Both the position numbers and the translations under genes were made by a program. Positions 7,736-16,264 of a stretch of DNA of 64,000 nucleotides are shown one piece after another (the stretch's first letter is position 1; the number at the start of each line of letters is the position of its first letter). Location: the NCBI RefSeq assembly GCF_001954195.1, contig NZ_MBES01000081.1, positions 62,001 to 126,000 of the forward strand, in the 5' to 3' direction. This DNA is from Mycobacterium sp. IS-1264. GTDB taxonomy: Bacteria; Actinomycetota; Actinomycetes; Mycobacteriales; Mycobacteriaceae. The notes beneath the pieces were generated by a model, which was not told the origin of the DNA, searched no databases, and worked only from the letters and a program-made list of their open reading frames with translations.

Positions 7736-8782
7736 ATGGGCGATCGCAGGTGCCTGCTCCGACGCTTGGCCGTCGCCGGCGCGGCACTGATCGCGATCGG
7801 TTGTTCGACGCCGGGCACGACACTGGAGAGCGCTCCCGAGGTCCTGCTGTGGTCGGTCGGCGCCATGTTGCACCAACCGGTGTGGTCGTATCGGACGCAC
7901 GCCATGGTCGCGCTCACCGACGACAACCGGGTGGCCGAGGTCACGGGGAGCGCCCGCGACCACGACGCCAAGACGCGGTTGTCCATGCCGATGGCGGTGG
8001 GGCGCAATCTCCAGATCAGTCAGAAAGACGACCGCATGGTGTTCGTGCCTCAGCCGGAGCGCGGCCGGGTCGCCGAGGTCGATCTTGAAAGTCTGCGCCA
8101 AGTCGAGGATTTCGACGCCGGCCCGGCCCCGGCCTACCTCGCCGAAGACGCGGGCATGCGGGTCTTGCTTGCCCTGTCGGCAGACGGGAAGTCGGTGACG
8201 CCGGTGGACCAGTATGGGTACCACAAGCTACCGACCGCCGGCATCACCGGCGACCCCGCGGACACCATCGACGGCGCCAACCGCGGGCGCGAGATCGACT
8301 ACCACCTCTATGGTCCGTCGGGAATCCGTTACTACGAGGGCCCCTCGTCACCCCCCGAGGAACAGGGTTCCTTGCAGATGGACGCCACGGTTTCGGCGGG
8401 CGACGGCGCCAACGCCGAACGCACCTATGTCGCCGGTCGCAACGACAGCACGCTTTATGCGATCGACGCGCGCCACGGCGAGAACGGGCTGGATGTGCTC
8501 GCCAGCGCCAAGCTGCCATCGGCGATCCGAGAACTCGGCACCGACGACAGCCGGATCTATGCCGCCACCGACCACGAGGTGGTGGTGCTCGAGACGGCAA
8601 GCTTCACCGGCTTCCCGGACGGGAAGATTCACGTGATCCGCGTCATCGACTACCGGGCCCACCTGCCCGGCGGCGCGGTCCAGTCGGCACGCCTGTCGGG
8701 CATGGCGATCGGGCCGCACCGCGTATACCTCACACTGGCCGATGCGCCGTATGTGGTCAGCGTCGCCAAACCGCATTTGTGA
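7736..8782 (+). CDS. Putative lipoprotein with beta-propeller-like repeats
   Basis: A 348-residue exported protein of unknown function. The N-terminus (MGDRRCLLRRLAVAGAALIAIGC) has an arginine-rich start, a hydrophobic core and a lipobox ending AIGC, so it is likely lipid-anchored outside the cytoplasmic membrane. The rest repeats short strand-like units with small turns (VAEVDLESLRQVEDFD, TYVAGRNDSTLYAID, IYAATDHEVVVLETA, VYLTLADAPYVVSVA), suggesting a propeller fold that binds a ligand or partner. ATG 7736 gives a proper signal peptide and follows a GGGTAT box; an upstream GTG (7712) would only add eight residues. The 120-residue protein starts 23 nt downstream and may be cotranscribed. Confidence 0.7.
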   Translation: MGDRRCLLRRLAVAGAALIAIGCSTPGTTLESAPEVLLWSVGAMLHQPVWSYRTHAMVALTDDNRVAEVTGSARDHDAKTRLSMPMAVGRNLQISQKDDRMVFVPQPERGRVAEVDLESLRQVEDFDAGPAPAYLAEDAGMRVLLALSADGKSVTPVDQYGYHKLPTAGITGDPADTIDGANRGREIDYHLYGPSGIRYYEGPSSPPEEQGSLQMDATVSAGDGANAERTYVAGRNDSTLYAIDARHGENGLDVLASAKLPSAIRELGTDDSRIYAATDHEVVVLETASFTGFPDGKIHVIRVIDYRAHLPGGAVQSARLSGMAIGPHRVYLTLADAPYVVSVAKPHL

Positions 8783-8794
8783 GTAGGTGAGTAG
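8779..8794. repeat. 8-nt tandem duplication over the lipoprotein stop codon
   Basis: GTGAGTAG occurs twice in a row (8779-8786, 8787-8794), beginning one base before the TGA stop. The second copy lies just upstream of the AGGAGA ribosome binding site of the next gene. Confidence 0.85.
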
Positions 8795-8805
8795 AGGAGA
8801 TACCG

Positions 8806-9168
8806 ATGAGCGCAACACAAAATCCCACTCGCACGGCGGTCGAGATCGACGATGACGTCGAATTGATCAGCGGACAGATCAAGGCGCTCAAGGAACTCGG
8901 CAAAAAGGACGACGAAGAGGCGATAAGCGAAGGACAGCGCTACGACTTCAGCATCAGGTGGGGCACGGTGCTGGCGGGGCGGCTGCGCCGGCTGGTGCAC
9001 TACAGTTCGCTGGGCCGGCTCGACGACGCCGACGAGCGCAGATTCCGCGCGTTGTGCGACGAGCTGCGCGCGCTATCGCATCTGATCGATCGATTCCGGC
9101 TCGCTCACCCGAATTTCACCGAGCCCGGGCCCGCAACGGCCAAGCGGTTCCGTCGTCGGTCTCGCTGA
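8806..9168 (+). CDS. Conserved hypothetical helical protein (120 aa)
   Basis: Not recognised. A soluble charged protein, predicted mostly helical (VELISGQIKALKELGKKDDEE; ERRFRALCDELRALSHLIDRFRLA) ending in a basic tail, AKRFRRRSR. No signal peptide, membrane span or catalytic motif. ATG 8806 has GAGGAGA 5-6 nt upstream, which supports this start. It lies 23 nt after the lipoprotein gene and its last 53 nt overlap the convergent zinc-ribbon-like gene. Confidence 0.6.
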   Translation: MSATQNPTRTAVEIDDDVELISGQIKALKELGKKDDEEAISEGQRYDFSIRWGTVLAGRLRRLVHYSSLGRLDDADERRFRALCDELRALSHLIDRFRLAHPNFTEPGPATAKRFRRRSR

Positions 9169-9457
9169 GAAAACTCTTCTCGGGCAAGACAATTCCGGTC
9201 CGCGGTTTGGCGCACTCCGGGTTCCGACAGGTCAGCGCGATCATATAGGCATCGGAGTCCTCATCGAGAAATAGGAAGCCGAGATACAGGGCGTGGCCGA
9301 CGTCGAAGTTCTTCTCGCCGCAGGATTCGCAGTAGCCGCCCTTGGCCGCTATCTGTTCGAGCACCCGCTCGCGGGAATCGCGGTCCAGGGCGAACAGCTC
9401 GGGGCGCACGTGGTCGGGTGGAACGTCGTCGGCCGCGTTTTCGGTAGGGGCGCCCAT
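9116..9457 (-). CDS. Conserved hypothetical protein with a four-Cys zinc-ribbon-like motif
   Basis: A 113-residue protein. The core has CESCGEKNFDVGHALYLGFL and then TCRNPECAKPRTGI, i.e. CxxC and CxxxxC separated by about 30 residues, typical of a small zinc-binding or rubredoxin-like site. No membrane segment. It is the last gene of a minus-strand group with the cytochrome b/molybdenum protein, whose stop lies one base upstream of this start (ATG 9457); that spacing suggests coupled translation and a possible role in maturation or electron transfer with it (inferred). Its end overlaps the convergent gene by 53 nt. Confidence 0.6.
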   Translation of the reverse strand: MGAPTENAADDVPPDHVRPELFALDRDSRERVLEQIAAKGGYCESCGEKNFDVGHALYLGFLFLDEDSDAYMIALTCRNPECAKPRTGIVLPEKSFLSETDDGTAWPLRARAR

Positions 9458-9458
9458 G

Positions 9459-10955
9459 TCAGATCTCCACGTCCTTGTCGTAATGGACGTTGTCTTCGCG
9501 CCAGCCGCCCAAGCCGTAGCCGATGCAGCGATGGTCGTCGATGAACTCGATCTGGTAGATCCATTTCGCCATCTTGAAGCCCACCTGGGTCTCCACCCGT
9601 AGCCGCAGGGGCGCACCGTGCTTGATGGGCAACGGCTTTCCGTTCATCTCATACGCCAGGATGGTTTGCGGCTTGTAGGCCAGCTCGAGGTCCATCACCT
9701 CGTAGAACTGCCCCTCCCCTTCCGCGCTTGGCTCGTCACGGCCGGTGTCCTGCATCGTCAGACAACACACGTACCGCGCCTGCGGAAGCGGCCGCACCAG
9801 GTCGGCGACCGAGGCCAGCGAAACCCCCGCCCACTCACCGATGCTCGACCAGCCCTGCACGCAGTTGTGCAGCACGCGTTGACGTTCCGGTTCGGCCAGG
9901 GCGCGCAGTGCGGCCAGGTCCAAAGTCACCGGCCGTTCGACGAGTCCGCCGACCCGCAGCCGCCAGTCCACGAAGTTGTGCACCGCCATCACCTTGTAGG
10001 CGGGTGAACACGGCGGCTTACCGTTGACTCGATGCTCCTGCGACAGCATGCGTTCCGGGTAGTTCTGTCGCGAGTCCAGCGGGCGCAGCAGGATGAGCCG
10101 GGCACGTGTGACCACCGCGCCGAGTATGCGGCGAACCTGGACGGGGTTACGCAGACTCCAGACCGTCGCAGCGACATGGATGGCGACGATCACGCCGATG
10201 ATCACGAACGACAACACGACCGCCAGCGTGAGATTGCGTACCGAACCAAAGATCATCGCGGCGTTGAGTTGACCCCAGCCCCAGAAAAAGATCATCGACA
10301 GGTGGACCGCGATGAAGATCAGGAACGCGACCAATCCGATGAAATGCAGACTGCGCGCCCATTGCCGTCCGCCGAGGAGCCGCACGAACCAGGGGAATCG
10401 AGCCTCGATGGCCGGGGATTGCGCCGCGCCCGTGAGGATCTGGAACGGCGCCAGCAGGAAGATGACACCGGCGTAGGTGAGTTTCTGGATGGCGTCCAGG
10501 GGTTCGCCGGGCAGCAACGACGGCAGGTTGAATGTCACATAGGCGACGACGTCGTTCCACGCCTCCCCGAAGATCGACCACGAGTACGGCCAATAGCGGT
10601 GCCATTGGCCGGTGGCGAACAGCAGGATGTAGTACGAAAGCCCCACCAAAATCCACCCGATCACCGAGACAAAGTGCCAATGGCGGCCCATGCCGAGCTT
10701 CTTGTGGCCGGGCAGCGCGATCAGGGAGCTGTAGTCCTCTTCTTCGTCGAGGGTGTCGTAGAGCTTGTCGGTCGGCATTTTCTTGGTGGTGAAGCGCGCC
10801 CATTCGGTCCCGGGCTTGCTGTCGTCGCGCCAGTACAGCTTGGGATGCGTGGACAGGATCTCGATGCCGCTGCGCAGCAACAACGTCAGAAACAGGACGT
10901 TGAGCCAATGGTCGACGCGTAGCCACGCCGGGTAGTCGAGCACTGCGTCGGTCAT
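9459..10955 (-). CDS. Cytochrome b-type membrane domain fused to a sulfite-oxidase-type molybdopterin domain
   Basis: A 498-residue fusion. The first 290 residues resemble a cytochrome b561/formate-dehydrogenase gamma-type diheme anchor with about five membrane spans (WLNVLFLTLLLRSGIEIL; HFVSVIGWILVGLSYYILLF; SLHFIGLVAFLIFIAVHLSM; LAVVLSFVIIGVIVAIHVAA) and several His placed in them. The C-terminal part is a YedY/sulfite-oxidase-like Moco domain with the Mo-ligand Cys in LHNCVQGWSSIGEW, and MNGKPLPIKHGAPLRLRV and KMAKWIYQIEF further on. An oxidoreductase whose heme anchor delivers electrons to or from the Mo site in one chain is likely; the substrate is unknown. ATG 10955 lies 8 nt after the upstream membrane gene. 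Confidence 0.8.
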   Translation of the reverse strand: MTDAVLDYPAWLRVDHWLNVLFLTLLLRSGIEILSTHPKLYWRDDSKPGTEWARFTTKKMPTDKLYDTLDEEEDYSSLIALPGHKKLGMGRHWHFVSVIGWILVGLSYYILLFATGQWHRYWPYSWSIFGEAWNDVVAYVTFNLPSLLPGEPLDAIQKLTYAGVIFLLAPFQILTGAAQSPAIEARFPWFVRLLGGRQWARSLHFIGLVAFLIFIAVHLSMIFFWGWGQLNAAMIFGSVRNLTLAVVLSFVIIGVIVAIHVAATVWSLRNPVQVRRILGAVVTRARLILLRPLDSRQNYPERMLSQEHRVNGKPPCSPAYKVMAVHNFVDWRLRVGGLVERPVTLDLAALRALAEPERQRVLHNCVQGWSSIGEWAGVSLASVADLVRPLPQARYVCCLTMQDTGRDEPSAEGEGQFYEVMDLELAYKPQTILAYEMNGKPLPIKHGAPLRLRVETQVGFKMAKWIYQIEFIDDHRCIGYGLGGWREDNVHYDKDVEI

Positions 10956-10963
10956 CCGCTCGC

Positions 10964-11413
10964 TCAGTCCTCCCAGTGCTGCCGCCGCGGATAGGCGACG
11001 TTGATGCCCAGCAGCACCGATCCGTGCAACGCGATGAAGGCGCCCGCGAACGCGAGCGTCAGGCTCGCCGGCGCGAAGTCCCACCTTCCGGTCACGGCCA
11101 CCAGCCCGGGCAGGCTGGCCATCCGGGTGCCGACGTCGACGGCGAGAACCGCGAACGCGAGCAGGCTACCGAAATACCAACCTGCCTGTGCCACACGAGG
11201 ATTCCGTGCGTATCCGAGGCTGCCGGCAAACATCAGGCACAGCGCGATCACCACAGCGGCGTAAGCCTGAAAATACGGCGGCAGCGCGTCTTGGCTGGTC
11301 CACACGTAGATGTGCATCGCGGCGATGCCGACTAGCAACAAGACGCCCAAGCCCGTTACGGCCCTGGGCAAATCAAAAGCGACATATCCGCCCAGGCTGA
11401 GCACTCGAAACAT
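10964..11413 (-). CDS. Four-span membrane protein next to the cytochrome b/Mo enzyme
   Basis: A 149-residue membrane protein with four predicted spans (AVTGLGVLLLVGIAAMHIYVW; AAVVIALCLMFAGSLGY; FGSLLAFAVLAVDVG; LTLAFAGAFIALHGSVLLGI). Not recognised as a named family. ATG 11413 (MFRVLSLGGY) is chosen because more upstream residues read as unlikely coding sequence. The stop lies 8 nt before the start of the cytochrome b/molybdenum gene, so the two and the following zinc-ribbon gene form one transcription unit; it may be an accessory subunit of that enzyme (inferred). Confidence 0.65.
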   Translation of the reverse strand: MFRVLSLGGYVAFDLPRAVTGLGVLLLVGIAAMHIYVWTSQDALPPYFQAYAAVVIALCLMFAGSLGYARNPRVAQAGWYFGSLLAFAVLAVDVGTRMASLPGLVAVTGRWDFAPASLTLAFAGAFIALHGSVLLGINVAYPRRQHWED

Positions 11414-11670
11414 CCGGCTTTGATGCCAACTTTCTGGCCATGTCTCGACACGAAGGCCCACGATTCGCGCGTACCCCGCCGCGTCCGGCTCAAACGGCGC
11501 TGGGCACCCGCGGAGAGCCATTGTGCCGGTGGATTTTTCACCGACGGGCCGATGGCGAGGGCGGGTGGCGAGGGGAGCGCGTTGGCGGGGTGACTTGGCC
11601 ATCTGCCGGTTTTGCCGCAACATTGCCGGACACGCCCCTGCGGAACGGGGTTGACCTTAGGGTGTTTTGC
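11414..11670. other. Divergent intergenic region
   Basis: 257 nt between the divergent membrane-protein gene and the kinase gene. It must hold promoters for both. I see only a small dyad, CGGTG-GATTTTT-CACCG near 11527-11543, and no clear sigma-factor boxes. Longer frames crossing it on both strands look non-coding. Confidence 0.4.
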
Positions 11671-13398
11671 ATGCTGACGGTGGGATCCGTGGTGGGCGGC
11701 TACCGCGTTGAGCGTGTGCTGGGCACGGGCGGGATGGGTGCGGTCTATCTGGCCGCCGACCCCGGCCTTCCGCGCCACATCGCGCTCAAGGTGCTCTCGG
11801 CCCAGCTGTCGCGCGACCCCGACTTCCGGGCGCGGTTCATCCGGGAGGCCGACATGGCGGCGGCCCTCGATCACCCCCAGATCGTGTCGGTGTACAACCG
11901 CGGGCAGACCGAGGACGGCCAGCTCTGGATTGCGATGCAGTTCGTCGACGGCACCGACGCCGATGCCGCGCTGCACGCGGGAACCATGAGCCCGCAACGC
12001 GTCGTGCACATCCTCGTTGAGGTGGCCAAGGCGCTCGACTTCGCGCATGCCCGCAACGTGGTGCACCGCGATGTCAAGCCCGCGAACTTTCTGCTTTCGG
12101 GGCCCATCGGTCCCGGCGAACGGGTCCTGCTCGGCGATTTCGGCGTGGCGCGCGCCCTCGACGACGTCGGCCTGACCGCGACGAATTCGGTGATGGCGAC
12201 CGTCGCCTACGCCGCCCCGGAAGTACTGTCGAATTCGCCGATCGACGGCCGGATCGACATCTACTCCCTAGGCTGCACCATGTTTCGGCTGCTGACGGGC
12301 AAGACGCCGTTCCCGGACACCAACGGGGTGGCGGGCGTGATGGCGGCCCACCTGTTCGCCCCGCCGCCCCGGGTCACCGAGCCGATGCCCTGGCTGCCGG
12401 CCGCGCTCGACCACGTCGTTGCCACCGCGATGGCCAAGGATCCCGCGGCCCGCTTCCCCTCGGCCGGCGCGCTGGCCGAAGCGGCGGCGGCCGCGTTGCA
12501 CGATCGCACGGTGAGCGCGCCGTTGCCGCCCGTGCCCAGCCGCGAGGTCCGCTCCTATCCGCGAACCGACTCTCCGGCACGACCGGGATGGGAGCACAGC
12601 GGTCCGCGCACCATGGCCCCCGGGCCGGGTCCGCCCGCCCGGCGGCGCCGGCGCACCCTGATCGCCCTCGCGCTGTCCGCGGTGGTGGTGCTCGTTGTCG
12701 GCACGGTCGCCGTCCTGGCCTGGCCCAACGACTCGACCGACAACCCCGGCGGCGCCTCCCGGACGGGATCCGGGCTCCAGGGATCCGTGCCCGCTTTGGC
12801 GGACGGGCCGCCGGCAACCGATATCACCGCCGCGCAGCTACGCCCGATCCTGCTCACCACCGCGGAGATCGCCGGCGTCGCACATGGCGATACCGTCACC
12901 CTCGAGCGTGACGGCGCCGTCCTGCTCGACGACGCCGCGACGATCGACAACCAGCAGTGCCTGCCGGCCTGGGCCCCCGCGCAACAATCGGTCTACGCGA
13001 ACAGTGCCTACACCGGCGTGGCCGCGCAGGAGTTGCGTGCCATGTACCAAAAGGCGTGGCAAGACAGCATCACCCAGGCCGTCATCGCCTTCCCGTCCCA
13101 GGACAAGGCCGGGTTGTCGTATATCTCCCAACGCGAGCAGTGGGGGCTGTGCGGCGGCAAACCCGTCACGATCACCCCGCCCGGTGAGGGACCGCAGGTG
13201 TGGGAATTCGGCCAGCCGTTCACCACCTCCGGCGTGCTGACGATCTCGGCCGGCCTGCGCGGAGGCAACGCGTCCTGCCAGCACGGAATGATGGAGCGCG
13301 GCAACGTGATCATCGACATCGTCCAGTGCCATGCCGGCGGCGGCGCCGACGTCGCCGCGCTCGTCACCGCGACGGCCGCAAAAGTGCCCCGGCAGTGA
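11671..13398 (+). CDS. PknH-like transmembrane Ser/Thr protein kinase
   Basis: A 575-residue receptor kinase. Cytoplasmic kinase domain about 10-270: Gly loop GTGGMG (18-23), Lys40 in IALKVL, HRDVKPAN (132-139), DFG (156-158), APE (182-184), so all catalytic residues are present. A Pro-rich linker leads to one span (about 328-350, LIALALSAVVVLVVGTVAVLA). The extracellular part (about 385-575) is a PknH-type sensor domain with four Cys (QQCLP, GLCGG, ASCQH, VQCHA), matching the two disulfides of that fold. It would sense an extracytoplasmic signal. ATG 11671 is followed directly by the kinase N-lobe. Three exported proteins follow, one with the same sensor domain. M. tuberculosis has several paralogues (PknD/E/F/H/I/J), so no symbol is given. 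Confidence 0.88.
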   Translation: MLTVGSVVGGYRVERVLGTGGMGAVYLAADPGLPRHIALKVLSAQLSRDPDFRARFIREADMAAALDHPQIVSVYNRGQTEDGQLWIAMQFVDGTDADAALHAGTMSPQRVVHILVEVAKALDFAHARNVVHRDVKPANFLLSGPIGPGERVLLGDFGVARALDDVGLTATNSVMATVAYAAPEVLSNSPIDGRIDIYSLGCTMFRLLTGKTPFPDTNGVAGVMAAHLFAPPPRVTEPMPWLPAALDHVVATAMAKDPAARFPSAGALAEAAAAALHDRTVSAPLPPVPSREVRSYPRTDSPARPGWEHSGPRTMAPGPGPPARRRRRTLIALALSAVVVLVVGTVAVLAWPNDSTDNPGGASRTGSGLQGSVPALADGPPATDITAAQLRPILLTTAEIAGVAHGDTVTLERDGAVLLDDAATIDNQQCLPAWAPAQQSVYANSAYTGVAAQELRAMYQKAWQDSITQAVIAFPSQDKAGLSYISQREQWGLCGGKPVTITPPGEGPQVWEFGQPFTTSGVLTISAGLRGGNASCQHGMMERGNVIIDIVQCHAGGGADVAALVTATAAKVPRQ

Positions 13399-13423
13399 CT
13401 GGGGTGACAGAGAGGTCGAATCC

Positions 13424-13906
13424 ATGACTGCATCGAATGCATCCACGTCGATTCTCGCCACCGTGGGGGCCGCGCTGGCCGTCGCCGCGGTCACCGCCTC
13501 GTGTTCGAACGTCATCGGCGGCACCCCCGTGGCCCAGCACGGCGGCGGCACCCCGGTGGCGGCTCCAGCGCCCGCCCCCACCACATCGCTCGCCGCATCG
13601 CCCTCGGCGGAAGACCAGATCCGCCAGACGGTCATGGCGTTTCAAGACGCCTACAACACCCAGAACTGGGACGCCTACACCGAGCTGATGTGCTCGGCGA
13701 TGCGGGCCCAATTCGTCGGGCCGGTAATGGGTTACGTGAAGAAGGGCCGCGCCGAAACGGGCCTTACCTCGGTCAAAAACATCTCGGTCGCGATCACCGG
13801 CGATACCGCCACGGCAACGATGGACGCCCAGAACGAGGCCTTGGGCAGCCGCACGGTCAGCCTGCCTTTGAAACTCGAAGACGGCTGGAAGATCTGCAAA
13901 ACGTGA
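13424..13906 (+). CDS. Small lipoprotein with an SnoaL/NTF2-like domain
   Basis: A 160-residue exported protein. Signal peptide with lipobox VTASC (about residue 27) then a Pro/Ala-rich linker. The folded part (EDQIRQTVMAFQDAYNTQNWDAYTELMCSAM to the end LKLEDGWKICKT) has the N-terminal helix, conserved Trp and terminal LEDGWKIC pattern of small cone-fold proteins of the DUF4878 / NTF2-like type found beside mycobacterial kinases. Two Cys (MCSAM, WKICKT) could form a disulfide. ATG 13424 lies 25 nt after the kinase gene; its TGA overlaps the next ATG (TGATG), showing translational coupling. Confidence 0.75.
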   Translation: MTASNASTSILATVGAALAVAAVTASCSNVIGGTPVAQHGGGTPVAAPAPAPTTSLAASPSAEDQIRQTVMAFQDAYNTQNWDAYTELMCSAMRAQFVGPVMGYVKKGRAETGLTSVKNISVAITGDTATATMDAQNEALGSRTVSLPLKLEDGWKICKT

Positions 13907-15174
13907 TGAGCCCAATGCGGACCAGCCAACTGCGACACGGGAAACCGATGGCGGCACTACTCGCCGTCGCACTACTGGGCTGCAGCCACACGACCACGGA
14001 GGGCACCGCGCGTCCGGCGCCCCAATCGCCTTCGGGCCCTTCGGCATCGGTGAACGTATCCCTGCTCGACCCGGGCAATTACCCGATCGTCCCGCAGTCG
14101 CCGCTCGGCAACGCCGGTTCCGACCACGATGGCCGGCTCATCGAGGGCAGGCGCATGGCCGACTATGTGGTCGGTCCATGGCAGGCCGACGCGGGGCTGT
14201 CCACCCGGGGATCCAGCAGCGCGGCCGTAGTGATCGAGGACTACCAGCAGCTCTCCCACGTGATGTGGACGCCGATCCTGGGCGGCGCCTATGGCCTGCC
14301 TTTCGTGGTCGGGTTCATGTCCGAGCGCCAAGGCCCCGGCCCGGATTCACAGATGTTGCTGCGCAACGCGGTGCTGCGGTTTGCGGGCCCGGCCGCGGCA
14401 TCGACTGCCGCCCAAGGGATGTACGGGAAGGCGATGGCGATGCCCCGCGTTCCCAGCGCCACGCCTATCGTGACCGAACCCGAGCGCGCGGTCCCGATCC
14501 CCGGCCATCCCGATGCCACTGCGGCGCTGCTGACGTTCCAGGAAGGCCCCCAGACCGTACGCGAACTGAGCGTTTTCACCGCGCACGGTCCCTATGTTCT
14601 GGTCCAGGTCGCGCGGTGCGCCGCCGGCGCCGACTGCGAAGCTCCGCTGGCCGCACGCACGCTCGACCTTGAGATTCCACTGATCGACAAGTTCTCGCCG
14701 ACTTCCGCCGACCAGTTCGCGGCGCTGCCAAGGGATCCCACCCGGCTGGTCGCCCGCACGCTGCCGCTGCCGCCCGATCAGGGCACCTCCACGACCGGGG
14801 CCGCCTACCAGGTAGCGGGCGCGTTGCATCTGGAAGACAACCCGGCGCGAATCAGTCCCGCCCTGACCACCGCGGGTGTCGACCTCGTGTCGACCAGCCT
14901 GACGACCGTGTATCAAGCCAAGGACGCCGCGAGCGCGCAGACCCTGTCGCAGGCGTACAGCGACACCGTGGCGGCGACGACCGCGGCGCAAGGCGCCGCA
15001 CCGGTGCCGGGGCTACCGCAGAGCCGCTGCACCAGGGTCGCCGGGGCCAGCGGGTTGGTGCCGCACTTCTGGTGCCTGGCGGCCGCCGGCCGCTACGCCA
15101 TCAAAGCCGTTGCCCGCCAACTCGATACCGCACATCAACAGATCGCAGCCCAATATCGCATGCTGACCGGATAG
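13906..15174 (+). CDS. Secreted lipoprotein, DUF7373-like
   Basis: A 422-residue lipoprotein. Start ATG 13906 overlaps the preceding stop by one base (TGATG). The signal peptide has a lipobox LLGC (about residue 26) and a Thr/Pro-rich linker. The mature part reads like the large mycobacterial lipoprotein family near kinases: DPGNYPIVPQSP, GRRMADYVVGPWQAD, RGSSSAAVVIEDYQ, a central duplicated fold, and four Cys in two pairs (ARCAAGADC; SRCTRVAG with WCLAA). Function unknown; in this cluster it probably acts in the envelope with the kinase. Confidence 0.7.
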   Translation: MSPMRTSQLRHGKPMAALLAVALLGCSHTTTEGTARPAPQSPSGPSASVNVSLLDPGNYPIVPQSPLGNAGSDHDGRLIEGRRMADYVVGPWQADAGLSTRGSSSAAVVIEDYQQLSHVMWTPILGGAYGLPFVVGFMSERQGPGPDSQMLLRNAVLRFAGPAAASTAAQGMYGKAMAMPRVPSATPIVTEPERAVPIPGHPDATAALLTFQEGPQTVRELSVFTAHGPYVLVQVARCAAGADCEAPLAARTLDLEIPLIDKFSPTSADQFAALPRDPTRLVARTLPLPPDQGTSTTGAAYQVAGALHLEDNPARISPALTTAGVDLVSTSLTTVYQAKDAASAQTLSQAYSDTVAATTAAQGAAPVPGLPQSRCTRVAGASGLVPHFWCLAAAGRYAIKAVARQLDTAHQQIAAQYRMLTG

Positions 15175-15211
15175 CCGGGCCGCGTTAAGGAGCGTTGAGG
15201 AGGCAGCTGGG

Positions 15212-16234
15212 GTGACCGACCCTCAGGATCCGTTCGGGGACAACCTTTTTACGTACGACCCGCTGGGTCGCGTCCCGTTCACGGGCCCGCCCGCCCCGCC
15301 GCCGGGCTTCCCGCCGCCAAACTTCATGCCACCGCCGACGCAACCGCCGTACCCGCCCCGCGTCAACGCCTTGGCAACGCTGTCGGTGGTGTTCGCGTTC
15401 GTGTTCGCCCCCGCGGGCGCGATTCTGGGGCACCTGGGGCTGGCGCAAATCCGGCGCACCGGCGAGCTTGGCCGTGACCGCGCCCTGGTCGGGGTGGTGC
15501 TGTCGTATTCGTTCATCACGATGGCGATCCTCGCCCTCGTCGGATGGGCCACCCTGACGGCGTTCCCGTCACGCCAGAACGCGGCACCGGCGAGTTCCAC
15601 AACCACCACCAGCGAGGCGCCTCCGCGACCGACGGTAGCGCCGGACAACATTGGCGCATTGCTGCCCGATCTCGCCGCCCTCAAGCAGATCACCGCCGAC
15701 GAAAACCTGGAGGCCGGCCGAACCTGGGACCATCCCGTCGGGTCCGGCACAGACGCGAGCATCGACCGCCCGGAGTGCTGGGAAAGCGTCACGCCCGGGG
15801 CTCCGGAGGCCTACCCCCTGGGCGCCATCCGGGGGTACCACGCGGCCGAATTCGATGACACCCGAAGCTTTCTCAAGTCGACCCAAGTCATGCAAGCGGT
15901 CACCGCCTTTGCCGATCCGCCCGCCGCGCAATCGCAACTGGCGAAACTGCTCGACGGTTGGCGGCAGTGCGGCGGGACAACCGTGACGGTGACGGATCGC
16001 AGCGGGCCGTCGTATCCCCTTTCCCTGAGCGCCCCCGCCGACGCCGGCAACGGCATCACGACGATGGACCTGACACCCAAGGGACTAAAAGTGCGCTTCG
16101 TCCGCGGCCTCGCGGCCAAGGCCAATGTCGTCGTGGACCTCGAGGTAACCAGCCTCGGCACCACCGACGCCGACACGGCTCGGCAGACGGTGGTGAGCAT
16201 CGCCAACTACATCCTGACCAAGATCCCCGGCTAG
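15212..16234 (+). CDS. Membrane protein with DUF4190-like anchor and PknH-like sensor domain
   Basis: A 340-residue protein with a Pro-rich cytoplasmic start (GPPAPPPGFPPPNF), two membrane spans with DUF4190-type sequence (ATLSVVFAFVFAPAGAILGHLGLAQIRRTGE; LVGVVLSYSFITMAILALVGW), a Thr-rich linker and an extracellular domain from about residue 145. The latter ends like the PknH sensor (TKGLKVRFVRGLAAKANVVVDLEV...ADTARQTVVSIANYILTKIPG) and has the same order of motifs as the kinase at 11671, but shows only two Cys (PECWES, RQCGGT), i.e. one possible disulfide. It looks like a kinase-free receptor or co-sensor. It ends the four-gene cluster; GTG start at 15212 has AGGAG about 11-14 nt upstream. 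Confidence 0.75.
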   Translation: MTDPQDPFGDNLFTYDPLGRVPFTGPPAPPPGFPPPNFMPPPTQPPYPPRVNALATLSVVFAFVFAPAGAILGHLGLAQIRRTGELGRDRALVGVVLSYSFITMAILALVGWATLTAFPSRQNAAPASSTTTTSEAPPRPTVAPDNIGALLPDLAALKQITADENLEAGRTWDHPVGSGTDASIDRPECWESVTPGAPEAYPLGAIRGYHAAEFDDTRSFLKSTQVMQAVTAFADPPAAQSQLAKLLDGWRQCGGTTVTVTDRSGPSYPLSLSAPADAGNGITTMDLTPKGLKVRFVRGLAAKANVVVDLEVTSLGTTDADTARQTVVSIANYILTKIPG

Positions 16235-16264
16235 GGGTCACGCTCGAAGCCCTAGGGTGAACCC

